Assembly: GCF_002806945.1 (NCBI RefSeq)
Contig: NZ_NIHC01000006.1
Location: forward strand, 1-64,000
Reading direction: 5' to 3'
Origin: Marinobacter salexigens
Lineage (GTDB): Bacteria; Pseudomonadota; Gammaproteobacteria; Pseudomonadales; Oleiphilaceae
DNA length: 64,000 bases
The notes below the pieces were generated by a model. It was not told the origin of the DNA. It worked only from the letters and a program-made list of their open reading frames with translations, and made no database searches. Every line of letters starts with the position of its first letter. Position 1 is the stretch's first letter. A program made the position numbers and the translations under genes. Positions 7,412 to 16,374 of the stretch are shown here, in pieces.

Positions 7412-10400
7412 TTAATGAACCGCTTCAGTGTCGGCGAACATCAGCCGATGGAAAGCTTCCTCAATCAGCTGGATACGCGCCTGCTCCATAGGCTCACCTT
7501 TGCGGGACCGGGGAATACTGATGTTGTGGTCACCGTTCACGTACAACACATCGATTTCGTCGTCTTGGCTCTCGGTCAGGCGAATAGAGAGCTTCTCGAT
7601 CAGTACTGCATCCAGCACGGCATTGTCCTTCTGGATACCATCGGCCTCGCCATCAATGACCGAGGGAAGGTTTCTCCATACCACCAGCACCTGCTGCCCT
7701 GCCCGGTTCGTGCCGTAGACGGTTCGGAACCACCACTTGCCGGTTTCACTGCGCTTAACCTTGGCCTGCCAGCGGCCGTAGTCGCCTTGGTTCAGCTCAG
7801 CCTCGAAGTGAATTGGCGCAGCAATATGCTCTACTTTCAAGCCCAGTAGATAGTTGAAGGTTTCCAACAAATCGACATTTATAGACCGAGTTTGATCACT
7901 ATTAGAAGCGCAAACTTTAAGCTCGTAATGATTTGGCTCCCGGAATTTCCTAACATTAAGCAGAGAGTTAGATTCCCGTGATTCGACTTCAAGCATGTAA
8001 TTCAAAAAATACGCTTCTCGGGCAGCTTGCGCCTGAGGCGGTGACAGCTCGCCAAAGATCTTTTGTTGATTTGGCGACTTGGTTTGAGACAAGTTGTTGA
8101 GAGAATCTTCGTAGCTTTCAAGTCGAAGATATTTGAAGAACTGTGACATGGATTCGAATGTGCCATCTTCCGAAAGTTGGGGCAATCCAGCTTTCCAGCG
8201 GGCAGAATACGAAACCTTTTTCAACCTAGGAATAATAACCGTATCGAAATGCTCTCCCATCTCGATCAAAAGATATTTACGATTTCCGCCATCGATCCTA
8301 TTTTTATCAATGACTGCATGGCCAGTGGTTCCTGAGCCGGCAAAGAAGTCAAGGACTTTAGCATCCTTTTTGCTTCCACCAGAAATATGAACAGTGTCCT
8401 TAACCGCATGAATTGATTTTGGGTAGGAAAAGGCCATCTTTCCGAATAAATCCTTAATCAACGCTGAACCATGCTCAGTTGCCGAATACTTAGCGTCAAA
8501 CCAAGAAGATACCGATACTACGCCGTCATCATTTGGACGCCTCTTGTAATATACATAGTCTTTTCCTGATCGATCCTTTCGAATACCAATTAGATCTGGT
8601 GATGAAGCGACTTTCGAATTCTCCCATCTCCACGTTTTTTCATCCCCCTGGTCGTTAATCGGCCAAACAACTGAATCAGTGGGCTTTGGATCTTCAGTAA
8701 CAACCCATGACTTATCCTGATCTTCCCAGTACATTTCTGGTACATAAGCCTTTTCATTTCTTATATAGATTGGATAATAAAGTGCTCTCCTTGCGTTTCG
8801 ATCAGAGTTCGAGCCTTCCCTTCTCAAATTTCTCCATTCGAAGATTCCGGATTCATCCTTCTCGCTGAATCTTGACAGCTGAGCATCGGTCGGGGGAAGC
8901 CTACTTATATTAGACTCATCAGTCCTTCCTACAAAAAGGTTGTACTCATGCGAAACAGAGTAGCCGGTCTTGGTCGGTCGGCCTGAGGGGTTAGACCGGA
9001 TAGAGAACACCCCCAGGAGCTCCGATCTGAAGACTGACTCTAATAGAAACGCGAGCTCCTTTTGTTGTTCATCATCTATAGCTGACGCCAAAACACCATC
9101 ACGACACATCAAATCCCTTGCCAATTGAAGCCGGTCATTCATCAACGACATCCAGCTTGAGGATTTATAGCCGTTTTTATACATTATGGCACTCGCATCA
9201 GTGTTATATGGCGGGTCTATATAAATACACTCAACTTCTGATTCATATCTCTCCTTCAAAAAACAAAGGCCTTGAAAGTTTTCTGCATTAACCACAACGC
9301 CATCACACTTCTCATCAATTCCATCAATAGAACAAATTAAACTCTGTTTAAATAAATGGTCAAATTTTGCAGTATCGATCATAAGGTGCCGGTATTTCGG
9401 GTTATCAAGAACACCCGAATGGCCTTCTTTTTCTAAACACTCCCGAAGGTCCGTCAAATCTATTTTATAGAGATCTTCCCACTCTTTTAATTGATCACAA
9501 TTATTAAAGATCTCTGCTAGAAGTTCGTCATGATCAGCAAGTATATCTAGCGTCAAACAGTAATTAGTTTCGGTTACGAACTTCTTTTTCAACCACAGTT
9601 TCTTCTGGAAGTTCTCCAACTGCGCAAGGAAAGCGATGATCTTCTCTCCAAGCAAACGAATCACTTCAATTTTGCTGAGCAGTGGGGCGAGTCTTGCCGT
9701 GTCATTTTTTAAAGAGGCAATATCCTCCCAATCGAGGAGTTCATTCTTGATGTAAAAATCCAGCTCCCTGGTCAAAAAGCCGGCAAGATCTTTGTGAATA
9801 AAATAGTCAAACGTATTCTTCTTAGTGTAGTTATTCAGTTGCCCAGCCAGTATTGAATAATCAGCCAAGTTGCCATCGGCTTTACGGTAGGGCTTTGCCA
9901 GCGCACTCTTCCAGGGCTCGGGCAAATCAGAGGCTGCCCCCAGCAGCCTTTGTTCAGCAATTGCTCTAAGCGCATCTTGTGTCGGTGGCTTCTTCTGGGC
10001 CGCAGCCGTCACCTTCTTTTTCTCGGCTTCCGTCCAGTCACTTTCCGTCGCCGACCGGAACATGAATCGACATTGCAGGTCGGTGTAATGCTCGCCGTGC
10101 TCGGTTTCTTCGCCTTCTATCAACTCAAACGGGTCCTCCACGTCCAGCACGAAGACCCGGCGACTTTCAGCGGATTCCTTGTTGTTGTCTTTGGCACCAG
10201 CTTCAGCATCCACTAGCTTAAAATGAACGCGCATGGGATCTTCGCCGGGACCGGCATCCGGGTTAAGGCGGAAGCTGTAATCCCGCAGGGTTTCACTGCT
10301 TTTGATGTAGTACTGGTCTTTGTTGGCCCAGTGCAGTACTACCTCTTCACCCTGGTAGGGAATGGCGTAGGTTCCATCTTTGTATACCCGGCGTGACAGG

Positions 10401-10804
10401 AAGTCACCCTCGTTGTAGTAACGGTTAAAGAAGGTGACCAATGCGTCGTAGACTTCCCCCTCTTCCCGCGCGAGGTCGAATCCACACTGCAGTTTTTGCT
10501 TGAGCTCTTGCACTTTGGGAATCGCGTCTGGGTCCATACCCAAGCCTTTCGCGTTCTTGATGTGCTCTTCCAGTTCGGCTTCCAGCTGAGCCTGATCTTG
10601 GCTGGCGTATTGGCTGAATGCTTCCTGAGTGATTCTCGGCAGGTCCTGCTCAATAAAGCGGTTAATGTCATCTTTACGGGCGTGCATGATGCGATAGAGC
10701 CCAAAATCCAGTTCCGGCTGATTCAGCTGGAACATTTCGCGCAGAAGGTCGGCAAATTTCTGTCGACGTTGTTGGGCTTTTAACTGCTGTGTCGCGTTAC
10801 TCAT
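7412..10804 (-). CDS. Large beta-class DNA methyltransferase (type III Mod-like)
   Basis: The protein has 1130 residues. Motif IV DPPYNTDAS lies near residue 530 and the SAM-binding motif I DFFAGSGTTGHAV near 820. Motif IV before motif I defines the beta class of amino-methyltransferases used by type III Mod proteins, probably making N6-methyladenine. The target-recognition region would be the ~290 residues between them. Unlike a standard ~650-residue Mod, it carries roughly 500 extra N-terminal residues, including YAIPYQGEEVVLHWANKDQ near residue 150, whose role I do not know. It precedes the Res-like gene by 10 bp and follows the SNF2 helicase by 99 bp. The middle part is more AT-rich than its ends, as often seen in recognition domains that recombine. 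Confidence 0.85.
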   Translation of the reverse strand: MSNATQQLKAQQRRQKFADLLREMFQLNQPELDFGLYRIMHARKDDINRFIEQDLPRITQEAFSQYASQDQAQLEAELEEHIKNAKGLGMDPDAIPKVQELKQKLQCGFDLAREEGEVYDALVTFFNRYYNEGDFLSRRVYKDGTYAIPYQGEEVVLHWANKDQYYIKSSETLRDYSFRLNPDAGPGEDPMRVHFKLVDAEAGAKDNNKESAESRRVFVLDVEDPFELIEGEETEHGEHYTDLQCRFMFRSATESDWTEAEKKKVTAAAQKKPPTQDALRAIAEQRLLGAASDLPEPWKSALAKPYRKADGNLADYSILAGQLNNYTKKNTFDYFIHKDLAGFLTRELDFYIKNELLDWEDIASLKNDTARLAPLLSKIEVIRLLGEKIIAFLAQLENFQKKLWLKKKFVTETNYCLTLDILADHDELLAEIFNNCDQLKEWEDLYKIDLTDLRECLEKEGHSGVLDNPKYRHLMIDTAKFDHLFKQSLICSIDGIDEKCDGVVVNAENFQGLCFLKERYESEVECIYIDPPYNTDASAIMYKNGYKSSSWMSLMNDRLQLARDLMCRDGVLASAIDDEQQKELAFLLESVFRSELLGVFSIRSNPSGRPTKTGYSVSHEYNLFVGRTDESNISRLPPTDAQLSRFSEKDESGIFEWRNLRREGSNSDRNARRALYYPIYIRNEKAYVPEMYWEDQDKSWVVTEDPKPTDSVVWPINDQGDEKTWRWENSKVASSPDLIGIRKDRSGKDYVYYKRRPNDDGVVSVSSWFDAKYSATEHGSALIKDLFGKMAFSYPKSIHAVKDTVHISGGSKKDAKVLDFFAGSGTTGHAVIDKNRIDGGNRKYLLIEMGEHFDTVIIPRLKKVSYSARWKAGLPQLSEDGTFESMSQFFKYLRLESYEDSLNNLSQTKSPNQQKIFGELSPPQAQAAREAYFLNYMLEVESRESNSLLNVRKFREPNHYELKVCASNSDQTRSINVDLLETFNYLLGLKVEHIAAPIHFEAELNQGDYGRWQAKVKRSETGKWWFRTVYGTNRAGQQVLVVWRNLPSVIDGEADGIQKDNAVLDAVLIEKLSIRLTESQDDEIDVLYVNGDHNISIPRSRKGEPMEQARIQLIEEAFHRLMFADTEAVH

Positions 10805-10903
10805 AGTGTACCCTGTTTAAAAAATCGAACTTGGCAGGTCTGAAATGCGGAGGATTCTCCCACAAATACCTGAGAGATTGTTAATCGAACTGGCAACGAA
10901 AAA

Positions 10904-13777
10904 TCAGGCCAGGCGCCATCGAATTCGAAACAGGTGATGGGTGCTACTGCCCTGATGCATCTGGCGCTCCAGCGCATCAATTAAGGCATCTCGGCGGGCT
11001 TCTATCTCATCTTCCACATCGAATATTTCCTGTCGCTGCCGGCGCTGCAACTTGCTTAGACGCCTAATCTCTTCTTGAGCATGCTTTTGATCTTGAACAC
11101 TCTCTGCCAGCCGTGACTGACGCTTGGCTTCCTTGATCTGCGTTTTCGTGTCCTCAAGCTTTTGCTCTGCACTCAACAACTGATCGTCTGCCCAGGCTTC
11201 CAGCTTGGTCCGCTCTCGCTGGAAGTATTCGTTGTTCTCGTCGAGCAATCGGCTGAGCCGGGCATCCAGTTGCCTGGTGACGGTTTCACTTATCTGTCGC
11301 CCAGATTGCTGATCGGGGCCGCCAGCGTCATTGCCCAGCACCTCGCCCTGCAGCCGAAAAATGAGCTCGCACTGCTCTTCATCCAGCAGCTGTCCGTCAT
11401 CCGTGACTGCGGTAAAAACCAGGTGTTCCTCGCGCTGAAAGCTTTGCAGCTCAAGCAAATTCAGTTCAAGCCAGCCGGATTTTTCCGGCAGATTCTGGAG
11501 TGCGGAAAGTTTCACCTCGTGACCAGTCAGATTGAAAACCATTTCAGTTACCGGTGTTTCCAACCTACGGCCAGTGTCCAAAACGTACTCACCGAGGGGG
11601 TGGCTTAACCGGTACAGGTGGGCGTGCTCTGACGGTTTCTCGCCCTTTCGAATCAGCTCATATGCACCGGTGGGCACCTTGGTTAACGGACTTTCGTTCA
11701 ACTCAAATGCCAGGCGCTTCTCATCGAAGGTGGCGAAGGGGGCGAGTTGATGCCTGGTGAGCTGCCAGAATAGGCGACTTACCCGGTCGAGCTGCTGCTC
11801 TGCTCTCTCGCGCTGGATCTTCAGCAAGTCGTGGATTTGGGCATCGAAATGCTCCAGAAGCTTTTCCTGAGTCTCTTGCATTCGCCGGTTGATGCTTTCT
11901 TCCAGCTCCTTTTGAAGATCATTGAAGGCCTGTTCGATTTCGGCCTGAGACCGGCAAGTGTCGTAAATGGCCGCTATGCGCTTCTCGAAGTCGACACCGG
12001 ACTCGATTCGGCCCAGCACTTCGTCTGACGCGCCAAACAGGCCATCGAACAAGTGAAACTTCTCACTGAGCAGTTCAAGAACCCGCCGATCGGCCTCATT
12101 CTTCTGGTTGAGAAAGTTGATGACGACGACATCAAATTTCTGACCATAGCGGTGGCAGCGCCCGATCCTCTGCTCGACCCGCTGGGGATTCCAGGGCAGA
12201 TCATAATTAACCACCAGGCTGCAGAACTGAAGGTTAACGCCCTCTGCTGCAGCCTCGGTGGCAATGAGTACTTCTGCATCGTCCCTGAAGTGATCGATAA
12301 TCGCTGTGCGCCGGTCAACTGCAGGGCTACCGGTAATCTGATCAGAACCTTCATTACGCGTGAGCCATCGCTTGTAAATCGCCTGCGTAGTGCTGGAATT
12401 ATTGGTACCACTAAATGTGGCGACCTTGCCGAGATAGCCGTGGCGTTCCAGGTACTTGAGCAGGTAATCCTGAGTTCGGCGGCTTTCGGTGAAGATAACA
12501 GCCTTACGCTCCGCCCCCATCTCCGTCATGTGGCTGAAACCCTGTTCCAGCGCATTTAGTAGCGCCTCAGATTTGGCGTCTTCGGTGATCCTGTGCGCAA
12601 GGTCCAGATACTGTTGTAATTCAGCAATTTCTCCACGGAGGCGGTCCAGCTGTATGGGCTCATCCAGTTGTTCAACTTGGTAATCACCCTCCCCGTCAGC
12701 TGCTTCGTCAAGGAAGTCATCTTCGACATCCTCGCTACCGATTAGTTTTTCCAGCCAGTTGTCTTCATCCTCTTGAGTTTGCTCCAGCCTTTTCAACCGA
12801 TCGATCATCGTCTCAAGCGTATTGATAATGGCACTTGTAGAGGATGCCAGCAGTTTTCTAACCACCAGAGTGACCAGGTGCCGCTGTTGATGGGGGACAC
12901 CGTAACTATTTTCACGCTGCAGGTAGGCTGACACTAAGTTATAAAGCCGCAGTTCATCTTCAGAAGGGGCGAAGGGAATAGTGATGGCGCGTCGCTGCGT
13001 GTAGCGGATGTACTCCAGAACCTGTTTACGCAAGGTTCGCTTCGTGAACTCCTGAAGTCGATCTTTCAGGCCTTCTAGGTCTTCTCCACCGCGAAGGTAC
13101 TGGCGACGGAAGCTTAGTGCGTCACCAAACAATTGACTGTCGATGACTGTTGACAGGCCGTACAGTTCCATAAGGGAATTTTGTAGAGGCGTCGCCGTCA
13201 GTAACAGCTTGTTGCAAGAGCCGAAAGCTTCTTTAATAGCCTGGCCAGTACGGTGACTTTCCCGGTGGGCGTTACGAAGTTTGTGGGCTTCGTCGAACAC
13301 AACCAAGTCCCAAGGTGTAAGCCGTAGCTTCTCCGACATCCTCGCAGCAAAATTGTAAGAAATGACGTTAACACCGGGCTGGTCGAACGGATCTGCCACA
13401 CCCTGCTTACGCAACTCCTTATAGGTTCGGGAATCCAGAACCTGCGAGGGCAGATGAAATTTCTCTGCCAGCTCGTTTGCCCACTGCTTACGCAAAGCCG
13501 CAGGGCAAACAACAATCAATCTTCGTCTACGTTCTGCCCAGTACTGTGCCAGCACCAGAGCAGCCTCAATGGTCTTACCCAGGCCGACCTCGTCCGCCAG
13601 GATCACACCTTTTACCAAGGGGTTCTGCAAAGCAAAGAGCGCTGCATCAATCTGGTGGGGGTTCAGGTCTACTGAGGCATCGAACAGCGATTGGGTCAGA
13701 CGACCAACGTCACCACCACGGCGCTGCCTGGTGAGTTCGTAGGCAAAATACTTGGCGTGGTAGTCCGTTATCGGCAT
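10904..13777 (-). CDS. SNF2/RapA-type helicase
   Basis: This 957-residue protein has the SNF2-family ATPase core. Walker A ADEVGLGKTIEA is near residue 66, DEAH VVFDEAHKLRN near 160, LTATPLQNS after it, and motifs V-VI LPWNPQRVEQRIGRCHRYGQ near 540. The C-terminal third (about 620-940) is helical and highly charged, with coiled-coil character. Such proteins are dsDNA translocases. SNF2-type genes beside methyltransferases occur in defence systems such as class 1 DISARM (DrmD), but drmA, drmB and drmC are absent here. An AAGGAAGT ribosome site precedes the ATG. It lies 85 bp after the RloC-like gene and probably supplies DNA remodelling or translocation to the restriction module. Confidence 0.85.
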   Translation of the reverse strand: MPITDYHAKYFAYELTRQRRGGDVGRLTQSLFDASVDLNPHQIDAALFALQNPLVKGVILADEVGLGKTIEAALVLAQYWAERRRRLIVVCPAALRKQWANELAEKFHLPSQVLDSRTYKELRKQGVADPFDQPGVNVISYNFAARMSEKLRLTPWDLVVFDEAHKLRNAHRESHRTGQAIKEAFGSCNKLLLTATPLQNSLMELYGLSTVIDSQLFGDALSFRRQYLRGGEDLEGLKDRLQEFTKRTLRKQVLEYIRYTQRRAITIPFAPSEDELRLYNLVSAYLQRENSYGVPHQQRHLVTLVVRKLLASSTSAIINTLETMIDRLKRLEQTQEDEDNWLEKLIGSEDVEDDFLDEAADGEGDYQVEQLDEPIQLDRLRGEIAELQQYLDLAHRITEDAKSEALLNALEQGFSHMTEMGAERKAVIFTESRRTQDYLLKYLERHGYLGKVATFSGTNNSSTTQAIYKRWLTRNEGSDQITGSPAVDRRTAIIDHFRDDAEVLIATEAAAEGVNLQFCSLVVNYDLPWNPQRVEQRIGRCHRYGQKFDVVVINFLNQKNEADRRVLELLSEKFHLFDGLFGASDEVLGRIESGVDFEKRIAAIYDTCRSQAEIEQAFNDLQKELEESINRRMQETQEKLLEHFDAQIHDLLKIQRERAEQQLDRVSRLFWQLTRHQLAPFATFDEKRLAFELNESPLTKVPTGAYELIRKGEKPSEHAHLYRLSHPLGEYVLDTGRRLETPVTEMVFNLTGHEVKLSALQNLPEKSGWLELNLLELQSFQREEHLVFTAVTDDGQLLDEEQCELIFRLQGEVLGNDAGGPDQQSGRQISETVTRQLDARLSRLLDENNEYFQRERTKLEAWADDQLLSAEQKLEDTKTQIKEAKRQSRLAESVQDQKHAQEEIRRLSKLQRRQRQEIFDVEDEIEARRDALIDALERQMHQGSSTHHLFRIRWRLA

Positions 13778-13862
13778 TGGTTACTTCCTTATTTACGACA
13801 AGAATACTCAAACTGTAGCCTGCTAACGGCAGGAATCAATAGAACCGATTGCTTACCCAGCA

Positions 13863-16196
13863 TCACTGTTGCTGTATGCTCGCCACCAAACCTTTGTAGT
13901 GTCCTTCATCCAGAGCGTGCATAAGCCCCAATAGGTCAGAGAACACCTGAGGAGCTTCGCTGAGCGTTGAGAGGTCGTGCTCCGGATCAGCAACACGATC
14001 ATGATGGGAATGAACATGTAAAAAACGCAACAGGCGAGTTTTCTTTGCCGGATCAAACTCAACCTTAGACATCAACAAACCAAGAGTGGGCTTTCCACCT
14101 GGAAATTTGAAGCTCAAGAAAGTTTCCAATAGCCGCCGACCCACATTCGGAAGCACGTAATACTGGTCGAGAGGCGCAGCCTCTGTATCTTGAGCGACGG
14201 ACCAGATCTGCTTAAAGAGATAATGGTACTCGGATTCGTAATTGGCGAGTAAAGGGTCAAGCGGAACCAGCGACGAGGACCGGTTTCCTTCGGCCCATTT
14301 TGGTTCGAGAAGATACATGTGAGCATTCAGCGCATTTTTCTTCCTTCCGCGGTTCATATGGTCGAACCAATTTCGAACTAACCGGAAGAGCTGAAAGTTA
14401 TGTGTGAGAATGAACAGTTGCGCAGCTTCTGATGTTTTCGTTTTCATGAAACTGAAAGCGCTATACAGTGAGTTTGCATCCAAACTCGATATTGGATCAT
14501 CTATCACGATGATCGCTTCTGTAAGATTCAAGCTCTCATCCTCGAGCGTTTTCAGAAAATACATGAAAGCTATAGCAGTTTTCTCGCCCTCGCTCAGATG
14601 ATAAGCCGGTTCTCCATGGCGAAATAGACGATACCCAGAGTCAGACGCCTCGAATGTCAGTTCTCGCCGCCCAAGGTATGCCGCCACCTCTTCGTTTAAT
14701 TCCTCTGCAGCTTTTACATGATGACGCATCTCCTCTTCGAGCTGCTTCATTCGGGCTTTTTTCCTATCGCGCTCGCTCCTTTTGTCCTCAAGGCTGACAT
14801 CCAGCTGACGCAATTCGTCCTTGTATTGTTGGTACTCATCGAGCGCTGAAAGAACCATGTCGTCTGCCAGGCGATTCATCGCGTCTCGGACTTCTTGCTC
14901 AAATGATGAACTGTGCCGATTGTGCTCGTCGATTAAATTGTTGATCCGGTCGATGACCTCGAGCCCAAACTGTGCTGCGATATTCTGAGAGGCATCCAAA
15001 GCTATACTTGCGGTTTTGAGTAACCAGTTAGAATCTTTTGCCGCTGTCGAGAATGCGAATAGATAATCCCGAAGCTCCATTCGCTTAAAGGGATTTTCAC
15101 GCTTTGTCTTGAGCGCCGATACCAGTGTGTTAAGGAAATTAACAACACTCAGTTTGCTGGATTTCCACCGTCCCGCGCTTTTTTCGAAGTCAGCTTGAAG
15201 GTGTTGATAAAGTAAACCAGCAGCCGGAAGCTCGAAGTCATTAATTGAACTAATCGAAGACTTGATACTCTGAATTTGGTTGTCCAGCTCATCCTGAAAT
15301 CGATTCAGCTCATCGTTGAAATGAGCTTCCAGATCGTCCAAGCGACTTTCTGGAAGGCTCTGGTTGCAGAATAGGCAGTGGTCTGTTTGAAAATGGTGTT
15401 GATGTAGATTTAAGCCGGTTTGAACCCACTGTCCTAGCTTGGGGTTGTCGCGAAGCTCCTCGATAACTGATGCCGTTACAGACCTTTCCAGCAAAAGCTC
15501 GACCCTTTGAGCCAATTCCATGAACTTAATCGAAGGCAGTTTCACGTTAGCAACCGTTTTCATGAGTTGCGCATGTGCAACTCCCAGAAGCTGCCCCCTT
15601 TCGGTCTCCTTCAAGCGGGTACCGCTAGAGGCCAACAGCTCTTCTACTCGGCTTTCAAAAGCTGGCCGATTGTAATTATTGAATCTACCACCTGGTCGCG
15701 TGAGGGCATTTTTTATGTTCGATGCGCCCTCACTGCAGAATTTGTCGAATCCTTTCTGCTTGGCGAATTTTTGAGACTCGAGCGACTTAAGATCTTCAAA
15801 GACAGTTTCGACTTTCGACCTTAAATCTGAGATCTCCTTCTGCTTTTCGATGGAGTCCTCACCAAGGTAGAAAACTGGAGCCAACTCCTGTTGCGCCGGA
15901 TCTTCGAAGATGGAGTGCTCGATAAAATTCCGGTTGAACACCCGAACAGGCGGGATTGACACGGTTTGAGGCAACTTTCCGTCTACCGTTTTATCGCCAA
16001 ACTCAAAGTGCAGTGACGATGCGCTAGACGGGCGCCGGTGCTCCAGATCCGAGAAAATGTTTGTCAAAGTCGTTTTGCCGCTTCCGTTCAAGCCGTAGAT
16101 CAGATTGAAACGAGCAAAGTCGTCGAGGTTATCTGGCCAACTGAAGTCTTTAAAAATTCGGAACCCTTTGATGTCCTGGATTTTTGTTAAATGCAT
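13863..16196 (-). CDS. RloC/PrrC-like AAA ATPase, candidate anticodon nuclease
   Basis: This 777-residue protein is an ABC/SMC-like ATPase (AAA_13 type). Walker A IYGLNGSGKTT is near residue 37, signature LSEGEKTA near 532 and Walker B IIVIDDPISSLD near 567. Long helices between them carry a CxxC pair (HCLFCNQ, near 273) that resembles the zinc hook of RloC. After the ATPase core, RRLLE (R-x3-E) near 690 is followed about 36-40 residues later by HVHSHH, matching the Arg-x3-Glu...His arrangement of the PrrC/RloC tRNA anticodon-nuclease triad. PrrC and RloC are known to sit beside restriction-modification genes and to act when restriction is disabled. It is the first gene of the operon, with a GGAAGGTCAGG ribosome site. 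Nuclease activity is inferred from motifs only. Confidence 0.7.
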   Translation of the reverse strand: MHLTKIQDIKGFRIFKDFSWPDNLDDFARFNLIYGLNGSGKTTLTNIFSDLEHRRPSSASSLHFEFGDKTVDGKLPQTVSIPPVRVFNRNFIEHSIFEDPAQQELAPVFYLGEDSIEKQKEISDLRSKVETVFEDLKSLESQKFAKQKGFDKFCSEGASNIKNALTRPGGRFNNYNRPAFESRVEELLASSGTRLKETERGQLLGVAHAQLMKTVANVKLPSIKFMELAQRVELLLERSVTASVIEELRDNPKLGQWVQTGLNLHQHHFQTDHCLFCNQSLPESRLDDLEAHFNDELNRFQDELDNQIQSIKSSISSINDFELPAAGLLYQHLQADFEKSAGRWKSSKLSVVNFLNTLVSALKTKRENPFKRMELRDYLFAFSTAAKDSNWLLKTASIALDASQNIAAQFGLEVIDRINNLIDEHNRHSSSFEQEVRDAMNRLADDMVLSALDEYQQYKDELRQLDVSLEDKRSERDRKKARMKQLEEEMRHHVKAAEELNEEVAAYLGRRELTFEASDSGYRLFRHGEPAYHLSEGEKTAIAFMYFLKTLEDESLNLTEAIIVIDDPISSLDANSLYSAFSFMKTKTSEAAQLFILTHNFQLFRLVRNWFDHMNRGRKKNALNAHMYLLEPKWAEGNRSSSLVPLDPLLANYESEYHYLFKQIWSVAQDTEAAPLDQYYVLPNVGRRLLETFLSFKFPGGKPTLGLLMSKVEFDPAKKTRLLRFLHVHSHHDRVADPEHDLSTLSEAPQVFSDLLGLMHALDEGHYKGLVASIQQQ

Positions 16197-16295
16197 CCTG
16201 ACCTTCCAGAATTAATACCGAAGCCAATAAAAGTTTGCCTTGAATACTGAATGATTCGCACAAGGAAACCAAGGTCGCAGCCGATCGGCGATATC

Positions 16296-16321
16296 CAACT
16301 GCAAACAGTTGATCACAACTA
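16296..16321. promoter_or_regulatory. Alternating inverted half-sites in the divergent promoter region
   Basis: In the 178-bp gap between the divergent RloC-like and HTH genes lie CAACTG (16296-16301), CAGTTG (16306-16311) and CAACTA (16316-16321). The half-sites alternate in orientation every 10 bp, making two overlapping palindromes (CAACTG-CAAA-CAGTTG and AGTTG-ATCA-CAACT). A further AGTTG lies at 16333-16337. The arrangement is what a cooperatively binding HTH repressor would use. The divergent HTH protein is the obvious candidate, but binding is inferred. Confidence 0.5.
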
Positions 16322-16374
16322 AAACATGAGAAAGTTGCCTAAAATCTCTGAAGAGCCGCAAGGGAATTAGTGCA

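Noticed and set aside
4060..16196. Calling the operon DISARM or BREX
   Set aside because: An SNF2 helicase plus methyltransferase suggests class 1 DISARM, but drmA, drmB and drmC are not present; no pglZ, brxC or brxL for BREX.
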